The notes below the pieces were generated by a model. The model was not told the DNA's origin. It was given only the letters and a program-made list of their open reading frames with translations, and ran no database searches. Position numbers and translations under genes: made by a program. Of a stretch of 58,400 bases of DNA, positions 1-7,384 are shown piece by piece. The DNA is from an uncultured Phascolarctobacterium sp. Its GTDB lineage: Bacteria; Bacillota; Negativicutes; Acidaminococcales; Acidaminococcaceae. Position 1 is the first letter of the stretch. Every line of letters starts with the position of its first letter. Location: assembly GCA_937901335.1 (NCBI GenBank), contig CALCHC010000112.1:1-58400 (forward strand), written 5' to 3'.

Positions 1-338
1 TATCTCAGTCCCAATGTGGCCGTTCATCCTCTCAGACCGGCTACTGATCGTCGCCTTGGTGAGCCGTTACCCCACCAACTAGCTAATCAGACGCAGGCCC
101 ATCCTTTGGCGATAGCTTACATGTAGAGGCCATCTTTCACGATTAAACCATGCGGTAAAATCGTCACATTCGGTATTAGCACTCCTTTCGGAATGTTGTC
201 CCCATCCAAAGGGCAGGTTGCCTACGCGTTACTCACCCGTTCGCCACTAAGAACCCCCGAAGGAGTTCTCCGTTCGACTTGCATGTGTTAGGCATGCCGC
301 CAGCGTTCGTCCTGAGCCAGGATCAAACTCTCCAATAA
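1..338 (-). rRNA. rrs: 16S ribosomal RNA, 5' part (cut by the window edge)
   Basis: Read on the minus strand, the RNA opens with the universal bacterial 16S start (GAGAGTTTGATCCTGGCTCA, complement ending near 336) and continues through the conserved GGCGGCATGCCTAACACATG and GGCGAACGGGTGAGTAACGC blocks to about E. coli position 320, where the window ends. Only about a fifth of the gene is present. The variable V1-V2 part resembles Phascolarctobacterium as I remember it. Its promoter and leader lie at 339-530. The exact mature 5' end could differ by a few bases. Confidence 0.97.
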
Positions 339-449
339 AGTTTATTGAAGAACCGATTGGCTCTTGTTATTAAAAGAAATTATTTTGACTTTTAGGTCGT
401 ACATTTCCGAAGAAATGCTTGACCCGCACATTCGCTTTTTTCTAGGTTC

Positions 450-466
450 TTGTTCAGTTTTCAAGG
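450..466 (-). promoter_or_regulatory. boxA-like element in the 16S leader
   Basis: The minus-strand leader carries CCTTGAAAACTGAACAA about 110 bases before the mature 16S end. The TTGAAAACTGAACA core is commonly seen just ahead of Firmicutes 16S genes and is thought to take part in Nus-dependent antitermination and pre-rRNA processing. The assignment is by motif only. Confidence 0.5.
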
Positions 467-497
467 TTCTGTAGTCGCTTGCGTCAGCGACTTGTTT

Positions 498-526
498 ATA
501 ATACCATCTGTTTTCAGATATGTCAA
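498..526 (-). promoter_or_regulatory. rrn promoter with AT-rich UP-like region
   Basis: On the minus strand: -35 TTGACA (521-526), a 17-base spacer and -10 TATTAT (498-503). Upstream, 527-580 is made of A- and T-tracts like an UP element. The spacer contains a short dyad (TCTGTTTTCAGA, 507-518). The 437-base stretch between 16S and lysS (341-777) holds this promoter, the 16S leader and the lysS terminator; I see no gene in it. Confidence 0.85.
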
Positions 527-727
527 CACCTTTTTTGAAAGTTTTTTCAAAAATTTTTATTTCTCTTTTCTGCCGTTTTTGAACTCCCATGTAAACTCAT
601 ATAATGAGATTTCTTTTTGCTCTCTTCTTTTGTTGGTTTTCTTCTCTCGTTTTTCTTTGCCAGACCTGAGCAATGCGTAGCATTGCTTCCTTTTCCCCAT
701 AGTTACTACTAACTTTAAAATAACAAA

Positions 728-753
728 GGCTGCCGTGCTTACGCACAGCAGCC
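728..753 (-). terminator. Intrinsic terminator of greA-lysS
   Basis: An 11-bp stem (728-738 with 743-753) closes a GUAA tetraloop on the minus strand and is followed by TTTGTTATTTT. It lies 25 bases past the lysS stop. Confidence 0.9.
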
Positions 754-777
754 TCAAAAGACAAATCTTTTATGAAA

Positions 778-2730
778 TTAGCGGAGTTTCGCACCAGCAG
801 GAATGCGGTTGCTTACCATTATGAGGTTCAGTTTTTCTTGACCTTCTTCGCTGTGGATAGCAGAAAGAAGCATACCACAGGATTCAATGCCCATCATTGC
901 ACGAGGAGGCAGGTTGGTAATTGCCACCAAGGTTTTACCAATAAGGGTTTCCGGTTCATAGAAAGCACGAATACCACTCAAAATGGTGCGGTCTTTACCA
1001 GTACCGTCATCCAAAGTAAATTGCAACAGTTTTTTGCTCTTAGGAACAGCTACGCAATCTTTTACTTTTACAGCACGGAAGTCAGATTTAACAAAGGTAT
1101 CGAAATCAACAGCATCTTCAAAGAGAGGTTCGATTTCCACTTTGGAGAAATCAATTACTTCTTCTACAACAGTTTCAGCCACGGGAGCTACTACTTCTTG
1201 TGCTTCAACAGGAACAGCAGCTTCTGCGTGTTGTTCACCTTTCAACGGTTTCATGGTCGGGAAGAACAATACGTCACGAATGGTGGAGCTATTGGTCAGG
1301 AACATAACGAGACGGTCGATACCAATGCCCAAACCACCTGTGGGAGGCAGGCCATATTCCAAAGCGGTAACGAAATCTTCGTCCATCATATTAGCTTCTT
1401 CGTCGCCATTTGCGCGTTCTTCTACTTGTTTCATGAAACGTTCACGTTGATCGATGGGATCATTCAATTCGGTAAAGCCATTACAGATTTCGCGGCCATA
1501 GATGAATGCTTCAAAACGGTCGGTGATTTCCGGATTTTCCGGGTTAGATTTAGCCAACGGGGAAATTTCTTTCGGATGACCGGTGATGAAGGTAGGTTGA
1601 ATGAGTTTATCTTCAACATATTCTTCGAAGCAAGCATTGATGATTTTGCCAATGCCCCAAGTAGCTTCTACTTCTACGTTAATTTCTTTTGCCATAGCAC
1701 GAGCTTCTTCCAAATCGGTTACGTTGGTGAAGTCTTTGCCTGCATATTCTTTAACTGCATCAATCATGCTGATGCGTTTCCACGGAGAAGCCAGTTCAAT
1801 TTCAGTGCCTTCGTAAACAATTTTGGTAGTACCCAAAACTTCTTCAGCAGTTTTAACAACAACTTCTTCGGTCAAATCCATCATATCACGATAGTCAGCG
1901 AATGCTTGGTAAATTTCAACACTGGTGAATTCCGGGTTATGTCTGTTATCGATACCTTCGTTGCGGAATACGCGACCGAGTTCGTAAACGCGGTCCATAC
2001 CACCAACAATCAAACGTTTCAAATACAATTCCGGAGCGATACGCATATATACTTGCATATCCAAAGCATTGTGATAGCTGATAAACGGACGTGCAGCAGC
2101 GCCACCAGCAATGGTGTTCAAAATCGGAGTTTCAACTTCCAAGAAACCGTGGCTGTCCAATACGTTACGTACGCTTCTGATAATTTGAGAGCGTTTTACA
2201 AAGGTATCACGAACGTCAGGATTTACAATCAAATCAACATAACGTTGACGATAACGGGTTTCTACGTCTTTCAAGCCATGCCATTTTTCCGGCAAGGGAC
2301 GCAAGGATTTGGAGAGCATTTCCAAAGCAGAAGCTTTAATGGAAACTTCGCCCATGTGAGTGCGGAACACAGTACCGGTTACGCCCACAGTGTCGCCAAT
2401 ATCCATCATTTTAATCAACGCATAGTTGTCTTCACCCAATACGTCTTTACGAACATAAACTTGGATACGACCGTCTTTGTCTTGCATATCCATAAAGCAA
2501 GTTTTACCATGACCACGGATAGCCATTACACGACCAGCAAGTTTAACTTCGGTTTCAGCTTCGGAAAGAGCATCAAATTGTTCTTTTACGTCACCGGAAC
2601 GATGGGTGTATTCATATCTATAACCAAAGGGTTTCAAGCCTTTTTCTTCAATTTTGTGCATTTTGTCCAAACGCACTTGCATTTGTTCATTAAGGTCAGT
2701 TTCAGTATGAATGTTTTTTTCTTCAGCCAT
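778..2730 (-). CDS. lysS: Lysine-tRNA ligase with C-terminal tRNA-binding domain
   Basis: Class II lysyl-tRNA synthetase; charges tRNA-Lys in the cytoplasm. The N-terminal OB-fold anticodon domain covers roughly residues 50-150; the catalytic core carries motif 2 (RVFRNEGIDNRHNPEFTS) and motif 3 (GLGIGIDRLVMFL), ending near residue 500. Ordinary LysRS stops there. This protein (650 aa) continues through an Ala/Val/Glu-rich linker into a domain of about 110 residues with the EMAPII/MetRS-C pattern (VPKSKKLL, GIRAFYEPETLIGK, LPPRAMMGIES, IPAGAKLR). I chose ATG at 2730 because GAGGAGG lies 6 bases ahead of it; a longer reading would begin with a TTG inside that Shine-Dalgarno. It follows greA by 15 bases in one transcript. 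Confidence 0.95.
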   Translation of the reverse strand: MAEEKNIHTETDLNEQMQVRLDKMHKIEEKGLKPFGYRYEYTHRSGDVKEQFDALSEAETEVKLAGRVMAIRGHGKTCFMDMQDKDGRIQVYVRKDVLGEDNYALIKMMDIGDTVGVTGTVFRTHMGEVSIKASALEMLSKSLRPLPEKWHGLKDVETRYRQRYVDLIVNPDVRDTFVKRSQIIRSVRNVLDSHGFLEVETPILNTIAGGAAARPFISYHNALDMQVYMRIAPELYLKRLIVGGMDRVYELGRVFRNEGIDNRHNPEFTSVEIYQAFADYRDMMDLTEEVVVKTAEEVLGTTKIVYEGTEIELASPWKRISMIDAVKEYAGKDFTNVTDLEEARAMAKEINVEVEATWGIGKIINACFEEYVEDKLIQPTFITGHPKEISPLAKSNPENPEITDRFEAFIYGREICNGFTELNDPIDQRERFMKQVEERANGDEEANMMDEDFVTALEYGLPPTGGLGIGIDRLVMFLTNSSTIRDVLFFPTMKPLKGEQHAEAAVPVEAQEVVAPVAETVVEEVIDFSKVEIEPLFEDAVDFDTFVKSDFRAVKVKDCVAVPKSKKLLQFTLDDGTGKDRTILSGIRAFYEPETLIGKTLVAITNLPPRAMMGIESCGMLLSAIHSEEGQEKLNLIMVSNRIPAGAKLR

Positions 2731-2745
2731 GCCAATCCTCCTCAA

Positions 2746-3222
2746 TTAATCAACTTTAACAATTTTGTATGCCAATTCGCCCACAGGAGTGTTTACTTGA
2801 ACAACGGTGTTAACCTTTTGACCAAGGATAGCTGCACCAACGGGAGATTCATTGGAGATACGATTTTCAAAGGGGTCAGCTTCAGTAGTACCAACGATGG
2901 TATATACTTCTTCTTCACCAGTTTCCATATCTTTAACTACAACCACAGAACCAAGGGAAACAACACCTTTTTTCTTGTTAGCAGTGTCATCGATGATGGT
3001 TGCGGTGTTAATCATTTGTTCCAATTCCAAAATACGACCTTCGATAAAAGCTTGCTCGCTCTTAGCGTCATCATATTCGGAGTTTTCACTAATATCACCA
3101 TAGGAGATTGCAACTTTCAAACGTTCAGCAACCTCTTGACGGCGAACAGTACGTAAATTATTCAGCTCGTCCTCTAATTTAATCAGGCCTTCAGCTGTCA
3201 AAATAGTTTCTTTAGTAGCCAT
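2746..3222 (-). CDS. greA: Transcription elongation factor GreA
   Basis: 158 residues, the usual GreA length. The N-terminal coiled coil (LTAEGLIKLEDELNNL, RRQEVAERLKVA, GDISENSEYDDAK) carries the acidic tip residues D and E that stimulate RNA cleavage in backtracked RNA polymerase. The C-terminal FKBP-like domain follows (GSVVVVKDMETGEEEVYTIV, then SNESPVGAAILG). ATG at 3222 is preceded by AAGGAG. It is the first gene of greA-lysS, driven by a consensus promoter at 3320-3348. Confidence 0.96.
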   Translation of the reverse strand: MATKETILTAEGLIKLEDELNNLRTVRRQEVAERLKVAISYGDISENSEYDDAKSEQAFIEGRILELEQMINTATIIDDTANKKKGVVSLGSVVVVKDMETGEEEVYTIVGTTEADPFENRISNESPVGAAILGQKVNTVVQVNTPVGELAYKIVKVD

Positions 3223-3319
3223 TTTCCTGCTCCTTCACTTCTTTTATTTATCCGTAATAAACTGCATCAAGAGGTTTCTCGACACACGACATACGCATAT
3301 GAATTAAATTCTGCCATAA

Positions 3320-3348
3320 ATTATAATTTTTATAAGGGTAAATGTCAA
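3320..3348 (-). promoter_or_regulatory. Consensus sigma-A promoter for greA-lysS
   Basis: Perfect TTGACA (3343-3348), 17-base spacer, perfect TATAAT (3320-3325) on the minus strand, beginning only 3 bases after the stop codon of the upstream gene. It predicts a greA leader of about 90 bases. Confidence 0.9.
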
Positions 3349-3350
3349 CA

Positions 3351-4436
3351 TCACCCACGGTGAATGGCAAGGTTTTCCACCGCATAGTGCATTACTTCAT
3401 CAATTTCTGATTTGGTAATAGCTCTTTCAAAATTTCTAAAGCCTGCTAAACCAAAACCATGCTTTGTTGCCAGCTTAGAAATCAAATCTACCTTTTCGAT
3501 ATCTAAAGTACGACCAAGGCTAAAACTTTCGTAACGTTTTTCCAAAGCAAGAATCATAGTTTCTGCCATACAAGCGTAAGATGTTTTAGGCGGGAAGCCA
3601 AAATTAAAGCGGAAGTTTACATCACCGGGAACTTTGATTATGCCACCTTCAATCACCAGTACATCCTTACGTTTTAAGGAAACATCCTTGGATACATTTC
3701 GCGGTCTCGCCACGTCACAAACTACTGCACCCGGTTTCAAATCCTCAGGCTCAATTAAAAAGTCTAAGGCGCTGGTAACAGTTAAGACGATATCTGCATC
3801 CTTCAAGGCAAATTTAATATCATCGGTTACTTCTACTTGGCATTGTTCTTTATGCAAAAGTTCTTCTGCCAAATCTTCTAAAGGCTCTAAACGACGAGCC
3901 ACTAAAGTAACATACGGTACTTCCTTCGCCAAAAGTCGTGCACATGCAGCACCAATAGAACCACTTGCACCGACAATTACTGCTTTACAATCGCTAAGGC
4001 GTTTGCCCATCAAGGCAACTGCTTCTTTAGTTCCTTGCAAAGCTGTTGCCACAGTATAGCTGTTACCACTAGTTACGGCAATGTCCAAACTTTTATCAAC
4101 AGTTATCCCTGCGTCACCAATGATGGAACTAAAAGCACCTAAGCCTACAATTTTTGCACCAAGTTCCTGGGCAACCTTGCCTGCTTCAATGATTCTATCC
4201 ATGACAAATTCTTCCGGCAATTCTACCATTTGTTTCGCAGTTAAAGGAATACCAACAAACCAACCTTCAGCCTCTGCGTGTTCACTGTAAACCCCGGTAA
4301 TATTGGACACCTTGAACGGGCGCTTCATCTTAAGGCCAGCTTCGATAAGTCTATCTGGAATATATTTCATTATAGGAGATACATGCTCCATATCTTTAAT
4401 CGATATGGGATGAAATATAAAAGCAAATTTTTCCAT
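3351..4436 (-). CDS. Long-chain acyl-ACP reductase-like (AAR family) oxidoreductase
   Basis: 361 residues. The protein resembles cyanobacterial fatty-aldehyde-forming acyl-ACP reductase along its length. It has LGAFSSIIGDAG and TSGNSYTVATAL where AAR has LGGFTSII and TTGNTHTAYV, a Rossmann loop VGASGSIGAA (about residues 156-164), and YACMAETM around Cys289, matching the catalytic-cysteine segment FACFAEAM; SLGRTLDIEKV and KHGFG also fit. Such proteins are often mis-named shikimate dehydrogenase. Predicted reaction: NADPH-dependent reduction of an acyl thioester to an aldehyde; the substrate here is unknown. ATG at 4436 has AGGA 8 bases upstream; an alternative ATG at 4454 overlaps the previous stop. 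It forms a two-gene unit with the preceding gene. Confidence 0.75.
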   Translation of the reverse strand: MEKFAFIFHPISIKDMEHVSPIMKYIPDRLIEAGLKMKRPFKVSNITGVYSEHAEAEGWFVGIPLTAKQMVELPEEFVMDRIIEAGKVAQELGAKIVGLGAFSSIIGDAGITVDKSLDIAVTSGNSYTVATALQGTKEAVALMGKRLSDCKAVIVGASGSIGAACARLLAKEVPYVTLVARRLEPLEDLAEELLHKEQCQVEVTDDIKFALKDADIVLTVTSALDFLIEPEDLKPGAVVCDVARPRNVSKDVSLKRKDVLVIEGGIIKVPGDVNFRFNFGFPPKTSYACMAETMILALEKRYESFSLGRTLDIEKVDLISKLATKHGFGLAGFRNFERAITKSEIDEVMHYAVENLAIHRG

Positions 4437-4446
4437 TCTTTTCTTC

Positions 4447-5367
4447 CTAATCATTTAGATATTCAAAAGAAGATTCTATTTTATAACGTTCTAATAGTTC
4501 TATATATTCAGTTGCTGACAAAGAAGACTTCGCTCCTTTCACTGCAACAAGTAATGCTTCCATAACATTTGTACCAAAACTGCGACCATTCAAGCAAGGA
4601 GTTGTAGTAATCAAAAGTTTTACCCCTGCCTGTTTAAGCATCTTGCGATCACTTGCAGTAACAGTGTTGGTAATTATAATCTTGCCAAGCAAACTTTCAG
4701 GCATAAATTTGCGAATGAAGTGAAAGTCTCCGGCAATAACATCATTTTCTAAAAAATATTTGGAGAATTTAGGAGTACGCTTTTGTTGCTCCTTGCCCAT
4801 TGGGTAAAGCCAACTAACAGGTAGCTTGGTAACGATAGGAGCTAAAAGCTTCGCCCACCAAGCTAAACTTTCTAAAGAATACAAAGGCTTCTCTACGTTC
4901 AAACCAAAGAGCAAATCTCCAAAAGTAAGCTTCGCCCCTGCTTCCTGCAATGCCTGCGCCATACCAAAGCGGTCAACACCACAAACAAGCAGCACCTTTT
5001 TATCCTTAAAGTCTACTATCTTTTCAGCAGCAAGCTTAGCAATCAATCTACGCTCCAATGAATTTTTCAGACCGCTACCGTCAAGAACAGGAGTGTTCCT
5101 AACTTTAGCAATCAACTTTGCAGATTCACGAAAAGTGTAGCGAGTATCACCTGCGTAAACAAACAAATCCGTCCCGCCTAAACCAATAGCATCTACTTTA
5201 CCATCACACTCTTCCATAAGTTGACGCGCTTTGGCAAAATCGCCATCAGTTCCTCGGCGTTCCACTAAAAGTTCCTGCTCGCCAAGCACAACAGTAGCTT
5301 TTGCATCACGCTCTGACGAGCCTAAGCTTATGCTAATTACGTGCTTCTTGTGCCTTTGGAAACTCAT
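4447..5367 (-). CDS. Uncharacterised 'quinate 5-dehydrogenase'-type protein
   Basis: 306 residues, no signal peptide or membrane segment. The opening (HVISISLGSSERDAKATVVL, then ERRGTDGDFAKA and VDAIGLGGTDLFVYAG) matches, from memory, a family found in anaerobic Firmicutes and annotated automatically as quinate 5-dehydrogenase. I see no real support for that activity: there is no clear GxGxxG nucleotide loop. A conserved-looking NTVTASDRKML/LLITTTPCLNGRSFGTNV segment lies near the C-terminus. Its stop overlaps the upstream ATG candidate of the AAR-like gene, so the two are probably co-translated, and they share the promoter at 5404-5432. Function unknown; context suggests a partner of the acyl-ACP-reductase-like enzyme. 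Confidence 0.7.
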   Translation of the reverse strand: MSFQRHKKHVISISLGSSERDAKATVVLGEQELLVERRGTDGDFAKARQLMEECDGKVDAIGLGGTDLFVYAGDTRYTFRESAKLIAKVRNTPVLDGSGLKNSLERRLIAKLAAEKIVDFKDKKVLLVCGVDRFGMAQALQEAGAKLTFGDLLFGLNVEKPLYSLESLAWWAKLLAPIVTKLPVSWLYPMGKEQQKRTPKFSKYFLENDVIAGDFHFIRKFMPESLLGKIIITNTVTASDRKMLKQAGVKLLITTTPCLNGRSFGTNVMEALLVAVKGAKSSLSATEYIELLERYKIESSFEYLND

Positions 5368-5403
5368 AGCTTTCTCCTACAATCAATTAGTTTACAAATG
5401 AAT

Positions 5404-5432
5404 ATTTTATCATACTAAGATTTCATTCTCAA
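5404..5432 (-). promoter_or_regulatory. Promoter of the AAR-like cassette
   Basis: Minus strand TTGAGA (5427-5432), 17-base spacer, TAAAAT (5404-5409); five of six matches in each box. It overlaps the dusB stop codon, so the cassette has its own start inside the conserved dusB-lysS neighbourhood. Confidence 0.75.
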
Positions 5433-6436
5433 CTTTGCGCACCCAATTGTTTCGGGTAAGCTTCGTAGTAAGCATGAGCACAAGTACGATATTCATCAAG
5501 CAATTCCATAAATTGAACTTGAGTATCCATTTTATGGAAACGACTACGGAATTCCGCAGCGTGGGGCAAACCTTTCAGGTATGCAGAAATATGACGGCGC
5601 ATTTCTTTAACAGAAATGTATTCGCCTTTATAATCAATAAGCATTTGTAAATGCTCTGCTGCTAAATCAAGACGCTCATCAACACCGGGAGCAGCAGGAA
5701 CTTCTTTCCCTTCCAGTACTGCTTTCAATTGAGTAAAGAGCCACGGATTGCCATCAGCACCACGGCCAACCATCAAACCATCGCAACCAGTTTCTTCAAG
5801 CATACGCACACCGTCTGCCGCAGAGAAGATGTCGCCATTGCCAAACACAGGAATCTTAACAGCTTGCTTTACATCACGAATAATGTTCCAATCTGCCTTG
5901 CCTTCGTAAAATTGCACGCGAGTACGACCGTGAACAGCAACCACCGCCACTCCGGCACGTTCTGCAGCTAGGGCAATTTCTACAGCATTACGATTATCAT
6001 CATCCCAACCTGCGCGGAACTTTACGGTTACAGGGATTTGCACCGCATCTACCATCGCCGCCAAAATTTCGTAAGCAAGCTGAGGATTTTTCATTAAAGC
6101 AGAACCTTCGCCGTTGTTAACAATTTTCGGAACAGGACACCCCATATTAAGGTCAATCATATCTGCACCACTTGCTTCTACAATTTTAGCAGCTCGCGCC
6201 AATTCATCAGGCACACTGCCAAAAAGTTGGATGGCGGTAGGGCGCTCGCCGTCGTCAATGGCAAGCATCTCTTTAGTTTTAACATTATTATATAGTAAAC
6301 CTTTAGCGCTAATCATTTCCGAAACAGTCATACCACAGCCTAAACGTCTGCAAATGAGACGAAAGGGTAAATCGGTAATGCCTGCCATAGGCGCTAACGC
6401 CAAGGGGACATTCAATTCAAGATTACCAAGCTTCAT
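5429..6436 (-). CDS. dusB: tRNA-dihydrouridine synthase, DusB type
   Basis: 335 residues. FMN-dependent reduction of uridine in the tRNA D-loop. Visible hallmarks are the opening PLALAPMAGITDLPFR, the MNMGCP-type catalytic-cysteine motif (LNMGCPVPKI), KFRAGWDD, the VHGRTR motif and the FMN-phosphate loop GNGDIFSA / GLMVGRGADGNPW. In Bacillus, dusB lies directly before lysS; here the AAR-like cassette and greA lie between them. ATG at 6436 follows AAAGG at 7 bases. No separate promoter fits between it and the coaX terminator, so read-through from coaX is likely. Confidence 0.95.
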   Translation of the reverse strand: MKLGNLELNVPLALAPMAGITDLPFRLICRRLGCGMTVSEMISAKGLLYNNVKTKEMLAIDDGERPTAIQLFGSVPDELARAAKIVEASGADMIDLNMGCPVPKIVNNGEGSALMKNPQLAYEILAAMVDAVQIPVTVKFRAGWDDDNRNAVEIALAAERAGVAVVAVHGRTRVQFYEGKADWNIIRDVKQAVKIPVFGNGDIFSAADGVRMLEETGCDGLMVGRGADGNPWLFTQLKAVLEGKEVPAAPGVDERLDLAAEHLQMLIDYKGEYISVKEMRRHISAYLKGLPHAAEFRSRFHKMDTQVQFMELLDEYRTCAHAYYEAYPKQLGAQS

Positions 6437-6480
6437 TCTTAAACCTTTCAGTTTCTTACTTAAATGTTTAACAAAAGAAA

Positions 6481-6496
6481 GCCCGCCGAGGCGGGC
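6481..6496 (-). terminator. Terminator after coaX
   Basis: GC-rich stem GCCCGC/GCGGGC with a tetraloop, followed on the minus strand by TTTCTTTTG. It lies 10 bases after the coaX stop. The short U-run suggests partial termination, which would allow dusB expression. Confidence 0.75.
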
Positions 6497-6505
6497 ATTT
6501 ACTTT

Positions 6506-7282
6506 TTATTTAGAGTTTTTTTCGTGAAGGATGCGCAAGCCATCCAAGGTCAGGAACGGTTCTACAATATCAATGAGTTCAGATTCTTTCTTCATCATAT
6601 TTGCGAAACCGCCAGTTGCGATAACCAAAGCTTCGCCACCAAGTTCACGTTTCATATGTTGCACGATGCCTTCCATTTGACCAACAGCACCATACATAAT
6701 ACCTGCTTGCATAGAGCTTACAGTGTTACGGCAAATAATGTTTTTAGGTTTAATCAATTCGATGCGGGGCAATTTAGCAGCTCTTTGGAACAAAGCTTCT
6801 GCAGAAATACCAATACCGGGAACGATGGAACCACCTAAATATTCGCCATTAGGCAACAACGCACAGAAGGTGGTTGCAGTACCAAAGTCCACAACAATCA
6901 TGGGCTTGCCTAAGTTTGCATATTTATCAAGTACAGCCACAGCATTTACAATGCGGTCTGCGCCAACTTCTTTAGGATTATCATATTTAATGGAAATGCC
7001 ATTTTTGATACCAGGGCCTACAACCAAAGGTTTAACGCCAAAATATCTTTCGCACATATGGCACAAGGGAACAACCACAGGGGGAACTACGCTAGATAAA
7101 ATTACGGAGGTTACTTCCTTCATGGGAACGTCGCAGTAATCAAACATGCTGCGCAGCAAAATACCGTATTCGTCAGCAGTTTTAGAACGGTCAGTAGAAA
7201 AACGCCAGTGTGTCTTTAATTCCTTCCCTTCAAAAACACCTGCAACAATATTAGTATTACCTACATCAATAACCAGTAACAT
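6506..7282 (-). CDS. coaX: Type III pantothenate kinase
   Basis: 258 residues, normal for CoaX, the first step of coenzyme A synthesis from pantothenate. ASKHA-fold motifs are present: phosphate loop DVGNTN at the N-terminus, PKEVGADRIVNAVA in the middle, and VDFGTATTF...GSIVPGIG. Type III enzymes are insensitive to CoA feedback and need a monovalent cation. The gene sits in its Bacillus-like place near ftsH. ATG at 7282 has AAGGAGG, with a small TTGGAA/TTCCAA hairpin next to it. Own promoter at 7340-7368. Confidence 0.96.
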   Translation of the reverse strand: MLLVIDVGNTNIVAGVFEGKELKTHWRFSTDRSKTADEYGILLRSMFDYCDVPMKEVTSVILSSVVPPVVVPLCHMCERYFGVKPLVVGPGIKNGISIKYDNPKEVGADRIVNAVAVLDKYANLGKPMIVVDFGTATTFCALLPNGEYLGGSIVPGIGISAEALFQRAAKLPRIELIKPKNIICRNTVSSMQAGIMYGAVGQMEGIVQHMKRELGGEALVIATGGFANMMKKESELIDIVEPFLTLDGLRILHEKNSK

Positions 7283-7339
7283 GTACTTTCCTCCTTGGAA
7301 ATAAATTCCAATTCAATTATACGGTTTTAAACCGCTTGT

Positions 7340-7368
7340 ATTATACACAAAAGAGCATAACATTGCAA
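7340..7368 (-). promoter_or_regulatory. Promoter of coaX
   Basis: TTGCAA (7363-7368), 17-base spacer, TATAAT (7340-7345) on the minus strand. Just downstream lies a 13-base palindrome CGGTTTTAAACCG (7322-7334) that covers the expected start region. Confidence 0.8.
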
Positions 7369-7384
7369 CTATTTCTGTCACAGC

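Noticed and set aside
772..3156. A 794-codon open frame on the plus strand
   Set aside because: It lies exactly antisense to lysS and greA, has no ribosome site or plausible domains, and arises from the codon bias of the real genes.
3351..5367. Shikimate/quinate pathway function for the two-gene cassette
   Set aside because: The first protein matches the acyl-ACP reductase pattern better, and the second shows no dehydrogenase motif; no aroma genes of that pathway are adjacent.
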